From the NCBI RefSeq assembly GCF_004216715.1, contig NZ_SGXG01000001.1, positions 3,642,501 to 3,706,500 of the forward strand: DNA of 64,000 nucleotides, in the 5' to 3' direction. Under the pieces are notes generated by a model, which did not search any database, was not told where the DNA came from, and saw nothing but the letters and a program-made list of their open reading frames with translations. Positions 9,436 to 18,408 of this stretch are shown in pieces; within the stretch, counting starts at the first letter, position 1; each line of letters opens with the position of its first letter. The position numbers and the translations under genes are program-made. Source of the DNA: Cecembia calidifontis (GTDB lineage: Bacteria; Bacteroidota; Bacteroidia; Cytophagales; Cyclobacteriaceae).

Positions 9436-10265
9436 AGAACCAACAGGGGTTTATTGATAAAATAGGACATTTTTCGAGAAAGATTCTTGGTAAACACCTG
9501 TTCAAACCAGGTCTTTTTCTTACTTAATGTTACCAATATATCTCCTTTTGCGGTGATCAGGTAATTTTCAAGACCAAGTCCGGGTTCATCCCGGTAAGAC
9601 TTCAATACATAGTTTACTTTATCGTATTTGATAAAAGGCTCAATTTCCTGGATCATGAGCTGGTGAAGACCTCTATCAATCGTTTTTTCTTTGGAACTTA
9701 CATGAACCATGTCAATTTCACTATTGAAAAATTTCGCCATTTCCACGACTTTCTGTATAGCAATCTTGTCTTCTTCCAAATAATCGGTAGCATAGACAAA
9801 TTTCCTGGGAGGCTTAAAATAAACTCTCCTTGGAATAATCAGGACATCAATTTCTGACCTTTCCACCACTTTACTGCTCCGGGTACCGATATAGTTCTGT
9901 TTAAATTCATTGACACCTTCGGTTCCCATCACAATAAGATCAATCTGATTTTCTTCGGCGTAGGTCAAAATGGTTTTTACAGCCTTTCCCTCCAAAATGA
10001 CAGCTTTGCAGGAATGCAATCCTTTTGAAGTGCTTTCCTCCTGTACAGTCTTTACGAGGTTATCCAGTTTTTTTTGAATAAAAGCATATTGATCAAGGGC
10101 TTTTGAATCCCCTGCTGAAAGCTTTTGATAATCCTCCCTGTCAGGCACATGAAAAAGGATCAGGTCTGCCCCGTATTTTTCTCCTAATTTGGCGGCATAT
10201 TCAATGGCATTCAGGGAACATTCAGAAAAATCTGTTGGGCATAAAATTTTAAAATAATTGGCCAT
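9423..10265 (-). CDS. Tandem universal stress protein (UspA family)
   Basis: The 280-residue protein has two UspA domains: about 1-145 (starting YFKILCPTDFSECSLNAIEY) and about 150-280 (starting KFVYATDYLEEDKIAI). The first carries the typical LIVMGTEG...GTRSSKVVERSEIDVLII region, close to the nucleotide-binding loop of the family; the second domain has a degenerate loop. Tandem Usp proteins are cytoplasmic stress proteins. It sits 12 bases after the D-2-hydroxyacid dehydrogenase gene on the same strand, so the two probably form an operon. Confidence 0.88.
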   Translation of the reverse strand: MANYFKILCPTDFSECSLNAIEYAAKLGEKYGADLILFHVPDREDYQKLSAGDSKALDQYAFIQKKLDNLVKTVQEESTSKGLHSCKAVILEGKAVKTILTYAEENQIDLIVMGTEGVNEFKQNYIGTRSSKVVERSEIDVLIIPRRVYFKPPRKFVYATDYLEEDKIAIQKVVEMAKFFNSEIDMVHVSSKEKTIDRGLHQLMIQEIEPFIKYDKVNYVLKSYRDEPGLGLENYLITAKGDILVTLSKKKTWFEQVFTKNLSRKMSYFINKPLLVLKRA

Positions 10266-10277
10266 AATATTTTGGGT

Positions 10278-11198
10278 TTAATATCCTTTGATCCTATCAA
10301 TTTGATTGATTAAAGGTTCGTGTTTTAACATTCTGTGATAATTCTCAACGATTTGAGGAGAAGCAGCCTCCGGATTGGTTACACTGGCTATATGTGGTGT
10401 AATGGTAATTTCCTCCCTGTCCCAAAAGGGATGGCTTGGGGGCAAAGGCTCCTGGTGAAATACATCCAATAAAGCTCCTGAAAGAAAGCCCTCATCCAAA
10501 GCAGTCAATAAATCTTCTTCCACAAGATGCCTTCCTCGCGCTACATTGATCAAATAAGTCCCCTTGTTGCATCTCCTGAATAATTCAATATTTAGTATCC
10601 CTTCGGTTTCAGCTGTAAGCGGCAACATACAAACAAGGACATTGACACTGGCCAAAAACTCATCTATTTTTGTCTTGTCAAAATAAGGATATTCCAAATT
10701 CTCCTTCGGACTGTTTCCAAAACCGGCAACGGGAATATTCATGAATTGAAGTTTTTCAATGACATCACCCCCTAATTCTCCTACACCCATTATACCTACA
10801 GTGATTGGAATTTCCGGATTAGACATATCCCAGACTTTCCTTTTTTTATCCTTTTGATACCTGTCTATCTGCCTATGGAAATTCAGCACTCCCATAATCA
10901 CATAATTTGTCATCGAAAAAGTCAATTTACCGTCAACAATTCTGGTGATGGGCAGGTATTGTGGAATACTTTCATCAGAGAGTATATGGTCGACTCCTGC
11001 ACCCATAGAACAAATCAATTTGAGATTGGGAAACTTGGACAAAATCCCTTTGGGATGCTGCCATAAAATCACGGCCTGCACCTCTTTTTCATCAGAAATG
11101 TCAGGATAAACCTGAATACTTATTTTCTGATCTAATTTTTTTATATTTTCGACCCAAACAGTTACATCTCTTCCAGGTGAAATAATTGCAATACCCAT
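10278..11198 (-). CDS. D-2-hydroxyacid dehydrogenase, GhrA-like
   Basis: The 306-residue protein resembles glyoxylate/hydroxypyruvate reductase A. The nucleotide-binding motif is GIMGVGELGGDV. The catalytic Arg lies in NVARGRHLVEE, the Glu in VFHQEPLPPSHPFW, and the His in ITPHIASVT. These enzymes reduce 2-keto acids such as glyoxylate with NAD(P)H. The gene is divergent from the DUF2911 gene across a 159-base gap. The exact substrate cannot be told from sequence. Confidence 0.87.
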   Translation of the reverse strand: MGIAIISPGRDVTVWVENIKKLDQKISIQVYPDISDEKEVQAVILWQHPKGILSKFPNLKLICSMGAGVDHILSDESIPQYLPITRIVDGKLTFSMTNYVIMGVLNFHRQIDRYQKDKKRKVWDMSNPEIPITVGIMGVGELGGDVIEKLQFMNIPVAGFGNSPKENLEYPYFDKTKIDEFLASVNVLVCMLPLTAETEGILNIELFRRCNKGTYLINVARGRHLVEEDLLTALDEGFLSGALLDVFHQEPLPPSHPFWDREEITITPHIASVTNPEAASPQIVENYHRMLKHEPLINQIDRIKGY

Positions 11199-11357
11199 TG
11201 CGTTTGTTTTAAATCAACAATTAAAGCTCTTAGAGAATTGTAAAATAATTAGTTGGTTTGGATTCATCAAATGACTACTTAAAACAAATTTATAGGATTC
11301 ATTTAAAATTCAAAAAAAAGATAGTAAATAACATTAATTTCATAACAAAAATCAAAA

Positions 11358-12209
11358 ATGAAAAACAAAGCCACATTATTCACCCTAATTGTATTGTTTT
11401 TGGGTTTTTCAGAAATGAAGGCGCAGCAAATACAGATGCCTCAGGCGAGTCCCGCAGCACAGATCAGTCAGAAAGTAGGACTTACAGATGTATCTGTAGA
11501 ATACAGTAGACCTAGCATGAAAGGAAGAAAAATTTTTGGAGAGCTGGTGCCTTATGGTCAGGTTTGGAGAACCGGGGCCAATGCTGCTACCATCTTGACA
11601 TTTTCCACTGATGTGAAGGTAGAAGGCAGAAATTTGCCGGCAGGAAGTTACGCACTGTACTCGATACCTGGAAAATCAAGCTGGACAATCATACTTTCCA
11701 AAAACACCAAACTTTGGGGGGCTGTGGGGTATGATGCTTCAGATGATGTAATGCGATTTACCGTGAAGCCTGGCAAAACAGGTCAGAAATATGAAACTAT
11801 GGAGATCAATTTTGTAGATGTTACGGATACCGGGGCTTCCATTGCACTGAAATGGGAAAATACCAGGGTAAAATTCAGGATTGAAACCGAAGTGGATGAT
11901 ATCGTTATGGCACAGATCAAAGAACTGGTAATCGATCAAGAACCTCAGAATCCAGGGCTTTACTATCAGGCAGCAAACTACTATTTCACCAACAACAAAG
12001 ACATGAACCAGGCTTATGAATGGATCAAAAAATCTGTAGATGCAGATCCCAAATACTGGACCATGCACCTTAAAGCAAAAATTGAACTGGCTTTGGGAAT
12101 GAAGAAAGACGCTTTGGAAAGTGCACAGAAATCTATGGAAATGGCTAGAGAGGCCAAAAACCCAGATTATGTGGGATTGAATGAAAGGTTGATCAAATCC
12201 ATCAAATAA
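11358..12209 (+). CDS. DUF2911 domain secreted protein
   Basis: The 283-residue protein has a signal peptide (1-22, ending MKAQQ) and a DUF2911 domain (about 28-185) with the family hallmarks VSVEYSRPSMKGRKIFG and YGQVWRTGANAATILTF. The C-terminal part (190-283) has TPR-like helices. DUF2911 proteins are common in Bacteroidota and have no known function. The gene stands alone and is followed by an intrinsic terminator at 12234-12267. Confidence 0.85.
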   Translation: MKNKATLFTLIVLFLGFSEMKAQQIQMPQASPAAQISQKVGLTDVSVEYSRPSMKGRKIFGELVPYGQVWRTGANAATILTFSTDVKVEGRNLPAGSYALYSIPGKSSWTIILSKNTKLWGAVGYDASDDVMRFTVKPGKTGQKYETMEINFVDVTDTGASIALKWENTRVKFRIETEVDDIVMAQIKELVIDQEPQNPGLYYQAANYYFTNNKDMNQAYEWIKKSVDADPKYWTMHLKAKIELALGMKKDALESAQKSMEMAREAKNPDYVGLNERLIKSIK

Positions 12210-12233
12210 CAAAGATAAAAACCATTTATATGG

Positions 12234-12267
12234 AAAAGTGGCCTGAAAAGGACCACTTTTCTTTTTT
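12234..12267 (+). terminator. Intrinsic terminator after DUF2911 gene
   Basis: AAAAGTGGCC pairs with GGaCCACTTTT around a TGAAAA loop with one bulged A, and is followed by a CTTTTTT tract. It lies 25 bases after the stop codon. Confidence 0.75.
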
Positions 12268-12444
12268 CTGTTTGTTCATTTTCTAATTTCTGGGTGATTC
12301 TATCGAATCTAAGAATATCGGGTTAACAAAAAAATAGATTAGATTATTTGGGTTTAAACGCCATTCAATCGATTTCATTTCTTAAGTGCCAAAAATCACA
12401 AAAGTATTTTGTTCAATCAAAGGGATTATTTTTTAATAATATTT

Positions 12445-12452
12445 TAATTTTG
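12445..12452 (+). promoter_or_regulatory. Candidate -7 promoter element for serB-serA fusion
   Basis: TAatTTTG matches the Bacteroidota -7 consensus and ends 30 bases before the ATG at 12483. A TTTTG at 12407-12411 is rather far upstream to be its -33 box. Confidence 0.45.
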
Positions 12453-12482
12453 AGCTAGAAAGATAAAAAATCAGCAACTGAA

Positions 12483-14375
12483 ATGCCCAGCAACAAAAAA
12501 TTTATCATTGATTTTGACAGTACATTTACCCAAGTAGAAGCATTAGACGTGTTGGGGGAAATAAGTCTAAAAAACGATCCAAACAGGAAAGAAAAATTAC
12601 AGGCTATCAAGGACATTACAGATATGGGAATGGATGGCTCCCTCAATTTTAGAGAGAGCTTGGAGAGAAGACTTAGTATTTTGGAAGCAAGTAAACCCCA
12701 GATCGATGAACTGATAGATGCCTTAAAAGCTAAAGTTTCCAAATCTTTCAAGAGAAATAAAGAGTTTTTACAGGAGCATGCGGATGATATCATCATAATT
12801 TCAAATGGCTTCAGAGATTTCATAACACCTATCGTAAGTGAATATGGTATCAAGCCGGAAAATGTTTTTGCAAATGAATTTATCTATGATGAGTCAGGTA
12901 AAATCATAGATTTCAACAGAGAAAATGTACTTTCCAATAATGGTGGAAAAGCAGAAACCATTAAAAGGCTTAATTTGGAAGGTGACATTTATGTTATTGG
13001 GGATGGGTACACAGACTATGAAATTAAGGCCTCCGGGCTTGCCAATAAATTTTATGCATTTACAGAAAATGTAGAGCGGGCAAAAGTCACTGCTAAGGCA
13101 GACCATATTGCTCCAAGTTTAGATGAAATCTTATATGTAAACAAGATGAACAAAAAATTCTCCTACCCAAAAAGCCGGATCAATGTACTGCTTTTGGAAA
13201 ATGTACATCCGATTGGAATCGAACTGATGAAACAAGAAGGATACAACGTAGAAGTGATTTCTTCAGCACTTTCCGAAGATGAGCTTACAGAAAAAATTAA
13301 GAATGTGAGCATCTTAGGTATCCGTTCCAAAACCAATGTAACAAAGAAAGTATTGGAAAATGCAAACAGACTGATTTCCATTGGGGCTTTTTGTATCGGT
13401 ACTAATCAGATAGACCTTGAAACCTGTACTGAAAAAGGAATCGCCGTTTTCAATGCACCCTTCAGCAATACCAGGTCTGTGGTAGAGATGGCCATAGCGG
13501 AGATAATATTTTTGATGCGGAACTTCCATGATAAAAGTTTGGGTATGCATCAAGGCAAGTGGGATAAATCGGCTACCGGAAGTTTTGAAATAAGAGGTAA
13601 AAAATTGGGAATTTTAGGCTATGGAAATATTGGAGCCCAATTATCTGTGCTGGCGGAAAGTATGGGTATGGATGTTTATTATTATGACGTAATAGAAAAA
13701 TTAGCCTTGGGAAATGCTACCAAACTGGATTCCTTAGATGAACTTTTGCTTACCTGTGATGTCATCAGCTTACATGTAGATGGTAGAAAAGAAAATAAAA
13801 ACCTGATCAATGAAGCCAAAATTGGCCTTATGAAAAATGGTGCCTATCTTCTCAACTTAAGTAGAGGTCATGTGGTGGACATCAAAGCCTTAAAGAAAGC
13901 CTTGGATAGTGGACACTTGGCAGGAGCAGCCATAGATGTATTTCCAGAAGAACCAAAGAATAATAATGAACCTTTTGTATCTGAGCTGATAGGAACCAGG
14001 AACACCATTCTTACACCACATATAGGTGGATCAACTTTGGAAGCACAACAGAATATTGCCCGTTTCGTGCCCGGGAAAATAATGGATTATATCAATACGG
14101 GAAACACCTTTAATTCAGTGAATTTCCCAAACATCCAATTGCCTTTCCTCAAGGATGCACATAGATTGATCCATATCCACCACAACGAGCCAGGTGTTTT
14201 GGCCAAAATCAATCAGTGCTTAGCCAAACATGAAATCAATATTGTGGGTCAATACTTGAAAACAAACGAGAAAATAGGTTATGTGATCACCGATATTGAC
14301 AAAGCTTATTCCCCGGAAATCATAGAAGTAATGAAAAAAATCCCTGGTACAATAAGGTTCAGGGTCTTGTATTGA
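12483..14375 (+). CDS. Phosphoserine phosphatase-phosphoglycerate dehydrogenase fusion
   Basis: This 630-residue protein joins two serine-biosynthesis enzymes. Residues 1 to about 215 form a HAD phosphatase like SerB: motif I Asp10-Phe-Asp12-Ser-Thr14, motif II Ser107 in IIISNGF, motif IV GDGYTD (173-178). Residues about 232-630 form a SerA-type D-3-phosphoglycerate dehydrogenase: NAD motif GYGNIG (379-384), catalytic Arg461 in LSRGHVVD, the Glu in FPEEP and His513 in TPHIGGST. An ACT domain (about 555-630) probably binds serine for feedback control. The two halves would catalyse the first and last steps of the pathway; SerC is not in the window. All key residues are present in both halves. 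Confidence 0.92.
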   Translation: MPSNKKFIIDFDSTFTQVEALDVLGEISLKNDPNRKEKLQAIKDITDMGMDGSLNFRESLERRLSILEASKPQIDELIDALKAKVSKSFKRNKEFLQEHADDIIIISNGFRDFITPIVSEYGIKPENVFANEFIYDESGKIIDFNRENVLSNNGGKAETIKRLNLEGDIYVIGDGYTDYEIKASGLANKFYAFTENVERAKVTAKADHIAPSLDEILYVNKMNKKFSYPKSRINVLLLENVHPIGIELMKQEGYNVEVISSALSEDELTEKIKNVSILGIRSKTNVTKKVLENANRLISIGAFCIGTNQIDLETCTEKGIAVFNAPFSNTRSVVEMAIAEIIFLMRNFHDKSLGMHQGKWDKSATGSFEIRGKKLGILGYGNIGAQLSVLAESMGMDVYYYDVIEKLALGNATKLDSLDELLLTCDVISLHVDGRKENKNLINEAKIGLMKNGAYLLNLSRGHVVDIKALKKALDSGHLAGAAIDVFPEEPKNNNEPFVSELIGTRNTILTPHIGGSTLEAQQNIARFVPGKIMDYINTGNTFNSVNFPNIQLPFLKDAHRLIHIHHNEPGVLAKINQCLAKHEINIVGQYLKTNEKIGYVITDIDKAYSPEIIEVMKKIPGTIRFRVLY

Positions 14376-14387
14376 ATCCAGAAAGAG

Positions 14388-14426
14388 AAAAAAGGCTTTC
14401 CCATTGTTTGTGAAAGCCTTTTTTTT
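14388..14426 (+). terminator. Intrinsic terminator after serB-serA fusion
   Basis: AAAAAAGGCTTTC (14388-14400) pairs with GAAAGCCTTTTTTT (14412 onward) around an 11-base loop, giving a strong stem and a long T tract 12 bases after the stop codon. Confidence 0.88.
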
Positions 14427-14488
14427 AACATATAAGCTTTCCTTTTTATTTCGTACTTTTAATTTGAAAATAGCCTTCAGTTATATCC

Positions 14489-14611
14489 ATGGGAATAGGA
14501 ACTCAAATCGTATTATTGTTGATTCTACTTCATTTGATTGTTGGCTTTGCCTTCATTTTTTCCCTTCTTATGCCCCAAAAAGACAAGTCGGAAAAAGGCA
14601 AAAACCACTAA
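14489..14611 (+). CDS. Predicted 40-residue single-pass membrane protein
   Basis: ATG 14489 opens a 40-codon frame ending TAA 14609-14611. The product begins MGIGTQIVLLLILLHLIVGF, has one hydrophobic helix at about 6-28 and a charged tail (QKDKSEKGKNH). This helix-plus-charged-tail layout is typical of real small membrane proteins. It lies between the terminator at 14426 and the converging receptor gene at 14640, so it would need its own promoter. I do not recognise a family. Confidence 0.5.
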   Translation: MGIGTQIVLLLILLHLIVGFAFIFSLLMPQKDKSEKGKNH

Positions 14612-14639
14612 GGGTTTAATGTGGCAAGTTTACATTTTT

Positions 14640-17459
14640 TCAGTTCATCATTCGCATGATCCTCATCCCCCCTCCTGGCCTCGATAAGTTATTCATCGGA
14701 TTCAAATTGCTGTTCAGTTTGTAAGTAAAACTCAGCATAACAATTCTTCCCAGGTTATTTGTAACAGTTTGTTCAATGAAATTGACATCTGCCCTTTGTG
14801 AAACGCCAAAATTCTGGTTAAGTAAATTCTGCCCTGATATTCGGATTTCTCCTTTATTGCCCTTGAGAATGAACCTGCTGATTGCAAGATTCAGAAGGGG
14901 TATGGATTCATTGAAATCCGTGGTCCTGGACTTATATTTGAGGTAATTGAAATTACCCAAAAAGCTGTAATGCTTTAAAAAATTAACGCCCAGTTCAGCA
15001 TTAAAATTTTGATTGAAAAACAATTGATTTTGTTCAGGGCTGAAATCATAGGCTGTTTCCTGGCGATTGATGTTGGCAGATAGACCTAAATTAACAAATT
15101 CCTTCCAGTTGTAATCGTAACGTATATTTCCTCCCAGACTGCTGATCCGGATGACATCTTCCAGCTCATTGATCATATTGTAGCCCTGATTGTACAATAT
15201 ATTGGGACCTACATTGAACCTGCTGTTCAATGGTTTGATTGGAAAACCCAAATTGATATTGGTATTGGCCATCAAACTGTTTCTTACATTCATTGGAGTA
15301 ATTGTTCGAACAAGTCTTTCATCGATGCTTTGGGCATTTACTATTGCGTTTTCAGTAAAATTCACAAAAGCACTGGCAAAAAGGTTTATGAATTTTCCCA
15401 CATCAAAACTATTGTAATTTACCCGCCAACTATGGACAAAAGCAGGCCTCAATTCGGGATTACCTACATAAATGTTCAAGGGGTCTGCATTATTGATCAC
15501 AGGCTGCAATTGCTCAATAGTGGGTTCTGTAACAGAAGTCTGATAATTGAACATCAGGTTTTTGGTATTGCTGAAGCCATAATTCATTCTCAAACTGGGC
15601 AACAAATTCTCAAAACTGTTACGGATAATTTCATCAAACAGCAGCAATTCGCCATTCAATCTTGTAGCTTGAAGGGCAATCCCTGCTACCAGGTTATACT
15701 TCCTGGAATTGTAGGAGAAGTTTGCCCCTGGGCGATGGTAAGTATAAACGGAATTGAACTTATTGCTTAGCTGTTGATTGAAAACCCTATTTTCCCCTTC
15801 TATATCATAGACTTCCCTGTTTACGTCATTTAAATTTTGTCTGAAATTATAGACCAATTCCAGGTATTTCCGTCCACCTAATGGTTCAGTATAGGAAAGA
15901 TTTCCACCATAATTGAAAGAGGTATTTTTTTGAAAATTTTCCTGCCTTATGATTTCCAATCCGGGATTAGTCCCAAAAAATTCATTTTCTGCATACAAAC
16001 TCCCTTCATAATCCCCGGCATTGTATCCAAATACCAAATTGGCAGATAGGGTTTTACCAGGCTTGGAAAAACGATGTCTGATCAACAACTCAGTATTGAG
16101 TTGGTAATTGTCCCCCTGTGTTAGGTTACTTCTTTCTCCCCTGTTCAATAAGTTGCCCTCCTGATCTCTGTTAGAACTGACACTGTTTACCAATCCATCA
16201 CTGAGGGTATATTGACCATTGGTGGTTGACCGTAGTGAATTCAAACTATCTATCTTATGGTCTAAAATAAGATTCAAGCGGTGATTGGCAGACATGTTAT
16301 CCTGAAAACTATTTTCATTAAAGTTGACATCCCCTTCCGGAAAAAAATTCAGACGGTCGGTGTTTTGAGTGATCCTATGATCAATCTGATTGAAAAAATA
16401 GCTGCTTCTCATTTGTGTTTTCTTATTGAAATCCTTATTAAGGTTAGTACCTATGGCATGGCTGTTCATAATCCCATTAAATCTTTGACCATTGTTCAAA
16501 GGTATGGGTGACTGTCCACCTCCTGGACCTCCAACTGTAATCCGAACCATTCCTCCCCCACTGTTGGCCATACTTTGTAGTCCGCCCTGAAAATTAATAT
16601 AGTCATCAATAGAGAAGCCTTGCTCATTGGTATTGTTTGACATTCCCAAGAAGGAAAGCTGCTGTTGATCCGAAAATTTGTTGAGATTCCCCCGAATCGC
16701 ATAGCGGTCATCTGAACCATAACCACTGGTGATATTCCCAAAGAATCCCTTTTTATGACTGTCTTTCAACTTCAGGTTGATGGTTTTCTCCCTTTGGCCA
16801 TCATCAATTCCAGTAAACAGCGCTTGTTCTGACCGTCGATCAAGTATCTGAACCTTGTCAATGGCTTCTGCCAAAAGGTTTTTCGTTGCCAGTTTAGGAT
16901 CATTTCCAAAAAACTCCTTTCCATCTACCAAGACCCTTCTTACTGTCTCTCCCTGAGCTTTGATGTTCCCATCAGCATCAATTTCCACACCAGGAAGTCT
17001 TTTCAAGAGATCTTCAACATTGGCATTGGGCATGGTTTTAAATGAACCGGCATTGAACTCTATGGTATCTTTTTTTATCGTGACAGGCGCAATAGCTTCC
17101 ACAGTAAATTCATCCAAATCCGCTGTTTTTTCCTGGAGGCGGATTTCACCTAAAACCAATTGACTTATTTCCTTGGGTTTTTGGATAACTTTTGAAAAAC
17201 TTGAAAAACCTACAAAAGATACCTGTAGCAACAATTCATCTTCCCTAAGATTTTTTATCTCAAAATACCCTACAGGATTGCTAACGCCAAAGGTCACCAA
17301 AGTGGAATCTTTAGGGTCCAAAAGGGTAATGGTAGCAGAAGGAAGTGCTTTACCTTCCTTGTCCATGACGGTTCCTGACACTGACCATCTATTTATCTGG
17401 GCTGCTACTTGAACACTGGTCAAAAAAATGATTGAAATTGCTAAGAATATCTTCTGCAT
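14640..17459 (-). CDS. TonB-dependent receptor-like outer-membrane protein
   Basis: The 939-residue protein has a signal peptide (1-20), a carboxypeptidase-like regulatory domain (about 24-105; VSGTVMDKEGKALPSATITL), a plug-like domain (about 120-225; LPGVEIDADGNIKAQGE, VLVDGKEFFGND) and a long beta-barrel. It ends in a Gly-Met-Arg-rich tail (RPGGGMRIMRMMN) instead of the usual aromatic end. It follows the GLPGLI gene by 77 bases on the same strand. Such receptors import or sense ligands with TonB energy. The link with GLPGLI and the two-component system suggests a regulated uptake or stress locus; the ligand is unknown. Confidence 0.85.
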   Translation of the reverse strand: MQKIFLAISIIFLTSVQVAAQINRWSVSGTVMDKEGKALPSATITLLDPKDSTLVTFGVSNPVGYFEIKNLREDELLLQVSFVGFSSFSKVIQKPKEISQLVLGEIRLQEKTADLDEFTVEAIAPVTIKKDTIEFNAGSFKTMPNANVEDLLKRLPGVEIDADGNIKAQGETVRRVLVDGKEFFGNDPKLATKNLLAEAIDKVQILDRRSEQALFTGIDDGQREKTINLKLKDSHKKGFFGNITSGYGSDDRYAIRGNLNKFSDQQQLSFLGMSNNTNEQGFSIDDYINFQGGLQSMANSGGGMVRITVGGPGGGQSPIPLNNGQRFNGIMNSHAIGTNLNKDFNKKTQMRSSYFFNQIDHRITQNTDRLNFFPEGDVNFNENSFQDNMSANHRLNLILDHKIDSLNSLRSTTNGQYTLSDGLVNSVSSNRDQEGNLLNRGERSNLTQGDNYQLNTELLIRHRFSKPGKTLSANLVFGYNAGDYEGSLYAENEFFGTNPGLEIIRQENFQKNTSFNYGGNLSYTEPLGGRKYLELVYNFRQNLNDVNREVYDIEGENRVFNQQLSNKFNSVYTYHRPGANFSYNSRKYNLVAGIALQATRLNGELLLFDEIIRNSFENLLPSLRMNYGFSNTKNLMFNYQTSVTEPTIEQLQPVINNADPLNIYVGNPELRPAFVHSWRVNYNSFDVGKFINLFASAFVNFTENAIVNAQSIDERLVRTITPMNVRNSLMANTNINLGFPIKPLNSRFNVGPNILYNQGYNMINELEDVIRISSLGGNIRYDYNWKEFVNLGLSANINRQETAYDFSPEQNQLFFNQNFNAELGVNFLKHYSFLGNFNYLKYKSRTTDFNESIPLLNLAISRFILKGNKGEIRISGQNLLNQNFGVSQRADVNFIEQTVTNNLGRIVMLSFTYKLNSNLNPMNNLSRPGGGMRIMRMMN

Positions 17460-17536
17460 GGGAATTATTTTTCTTGTTTCAGAAATCGGAATCTGATTTT
17501 AAATCTCTTCTTGTTTTTTGCTTCTTGTTTCTAAGT

Positions 17537-18280
17537 TTAATTCCTGATCATCATCCTAAATCCCCCCTGACCACTCTGGGCTCCCATTTTTTCCATTTGT
17601 TCCTGGACCATAGCCCTGTATGCTTCTTCGGATATTTCTTGTCCTCCCTTTGGAATTTTAAGCTCATTTTTCTTTAAGGCCCTCAAGTCAATTTTATCCG
17701 CAGTAATAATGATGTCATCCGTGTTGATACTAACTTCCAAGATAAGTCCAGGTAGGCCATGAAAACTTTCCGGACCTATGGGTAATCTGATTTCCTCGGT
17801 ATACCAAGCGACGATTTCTCTTTGATTTTCATCTGTATAAAAGGCATTTTTGCAAATCATGCCCTGGATCTCTTTGGTATCCTGCCCCAATTTCCAGGGT
17901 ATTCTCGAGGTTTCTTTTTGTATGATGTATTTCTTGCCCATAAATTCCCGCAACTGGGTCATGATTTCAGAAGACCTGTCCACATAAGTTTCATTTTGAA
18001 TCACCATCCGCATCATCCTAGGTCCACCCGCACCAGGCCCCTGATCAAATGGGTTCTCATCTATCGGAACAGGTTTGTAAAGGCTCTCATCTCCACTAAA
18101 TACAAGGAGGTTTTCGGTGACATTGAATTCAGGGATCATTTTTTTCATTTCTTCCTGTTCGGCAGGCATGCGCTTGTGCACATTGACTTTTGTCGAGTAG
18201 GTAATGATGCCCTGATCGATTTGTTGGGATATAAATGCCCAAGAGGCACAGGCAAACATGGCTAAAAGGTATTTTTTCAT
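17537..18280 (-). CDS. GLPGLI family secreted protein
   Basis: With the start at ATG 18280 the product is 247 residues with a signal peptide (MKKYLLAMFACASWAF). The reading frame continues 20 codons upstream to 18340, but the -7 promoter motif at 18302-18309 lies in that extension, so the shorter start is better. The family motif GLPGLI is at residues 175-180. A Met-Arg-rich stretch (GPRMMRMV, about 86-93) and the C-terminal tail QGGFRMMIRN are unusual and resemble the tail of the receptor downstream. GLPGLI proteins are Bacteroidota-specific, periplasmic and of unknown function. It is divergent from the histidine kinase. Confidence 0.88.
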   Translation of the reverse strand: MKKYLLAMFACASWAFISQQIDQGIITYSTKVNVHKRMPAEQEEMKKMIPEFNVTENLLVFSGDESLYKPVPIDENPFDQGPGAGGPRMMRMVIQNETYVDRSSEIMTQLREFMGKKYIIQKETSRIPWKLGQDTKEIQGMICKNAFYTDENQREIVAWYTEEIRLPIGPESFHGLPGLILEVSINTDDIIITADKIDLRALKKNELKIPKGGQEISEEAYRAMVQEQMEKMGAQSGQGGFRMMIRN

Positions 18281-18301
18281 GATATTGGAATTTTGTTGGT
18301 C

Positions 18302-18309
18302 CAAAAGTA
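18302..18309 (-). promoter_or_regulatory. Candidate -7 promoter element for GLPGLI-receptor operon
   Basis: Minus-strand TActTTTG matches TAnnTTTG and lies 21 bases before the GLPGLI ATG at 18280. The AGGTTAA repeats start 20 bases upstream of it (18330), in the position expected for an activator site. Confidence 0.45.
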
Positions 18310-18328
18310 GGATAAGAAAAATAAAGTG

Positions 18329-18369
18329 CAGGTTAAGCAACCTGAATACAAGGTTAATTAAGGTTAATG
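18329..18369. promoter_or_regulatory. Phased AGGTTAA repeats, candidate response-regulator site
   Basis: AGGTTAA occurs at 18330-18336, 18351-18357 and 18361-18367. The spacings are 21 and 10 bases, so all copies fall on one face of the helix. The first copy is also half of a perfect palindrome CAGGTT-aagc-AACCTG (18329-18344). Tandem half-sites with a 10-11 base period are the usual target of OmpR/PhoB-type regulators, and the regulator encoded at 19860 is of that type. The site lies between the divergent GLPGLI and kinase promoters. Confidence 0.55.
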
Positions 18370-18396
18370 GCTGAAAGCAAAGGAAAATAAACCCTT

Positions 18397-18404
18397 TATA
18401 TTTG
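18397..18404 (+). promoter_or_regulatory. Candidate -7 promoter element abutting the kinase start
   Basis: TAtaTTTG matches the Bacteroidota -7 consensus. It ends only 4 bases before the ATG at 18409, so a transcript from it would start at or about the initiation codon (leaderless). Confidence 0.5.
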
Positions 18405-18408
18405 TCCT

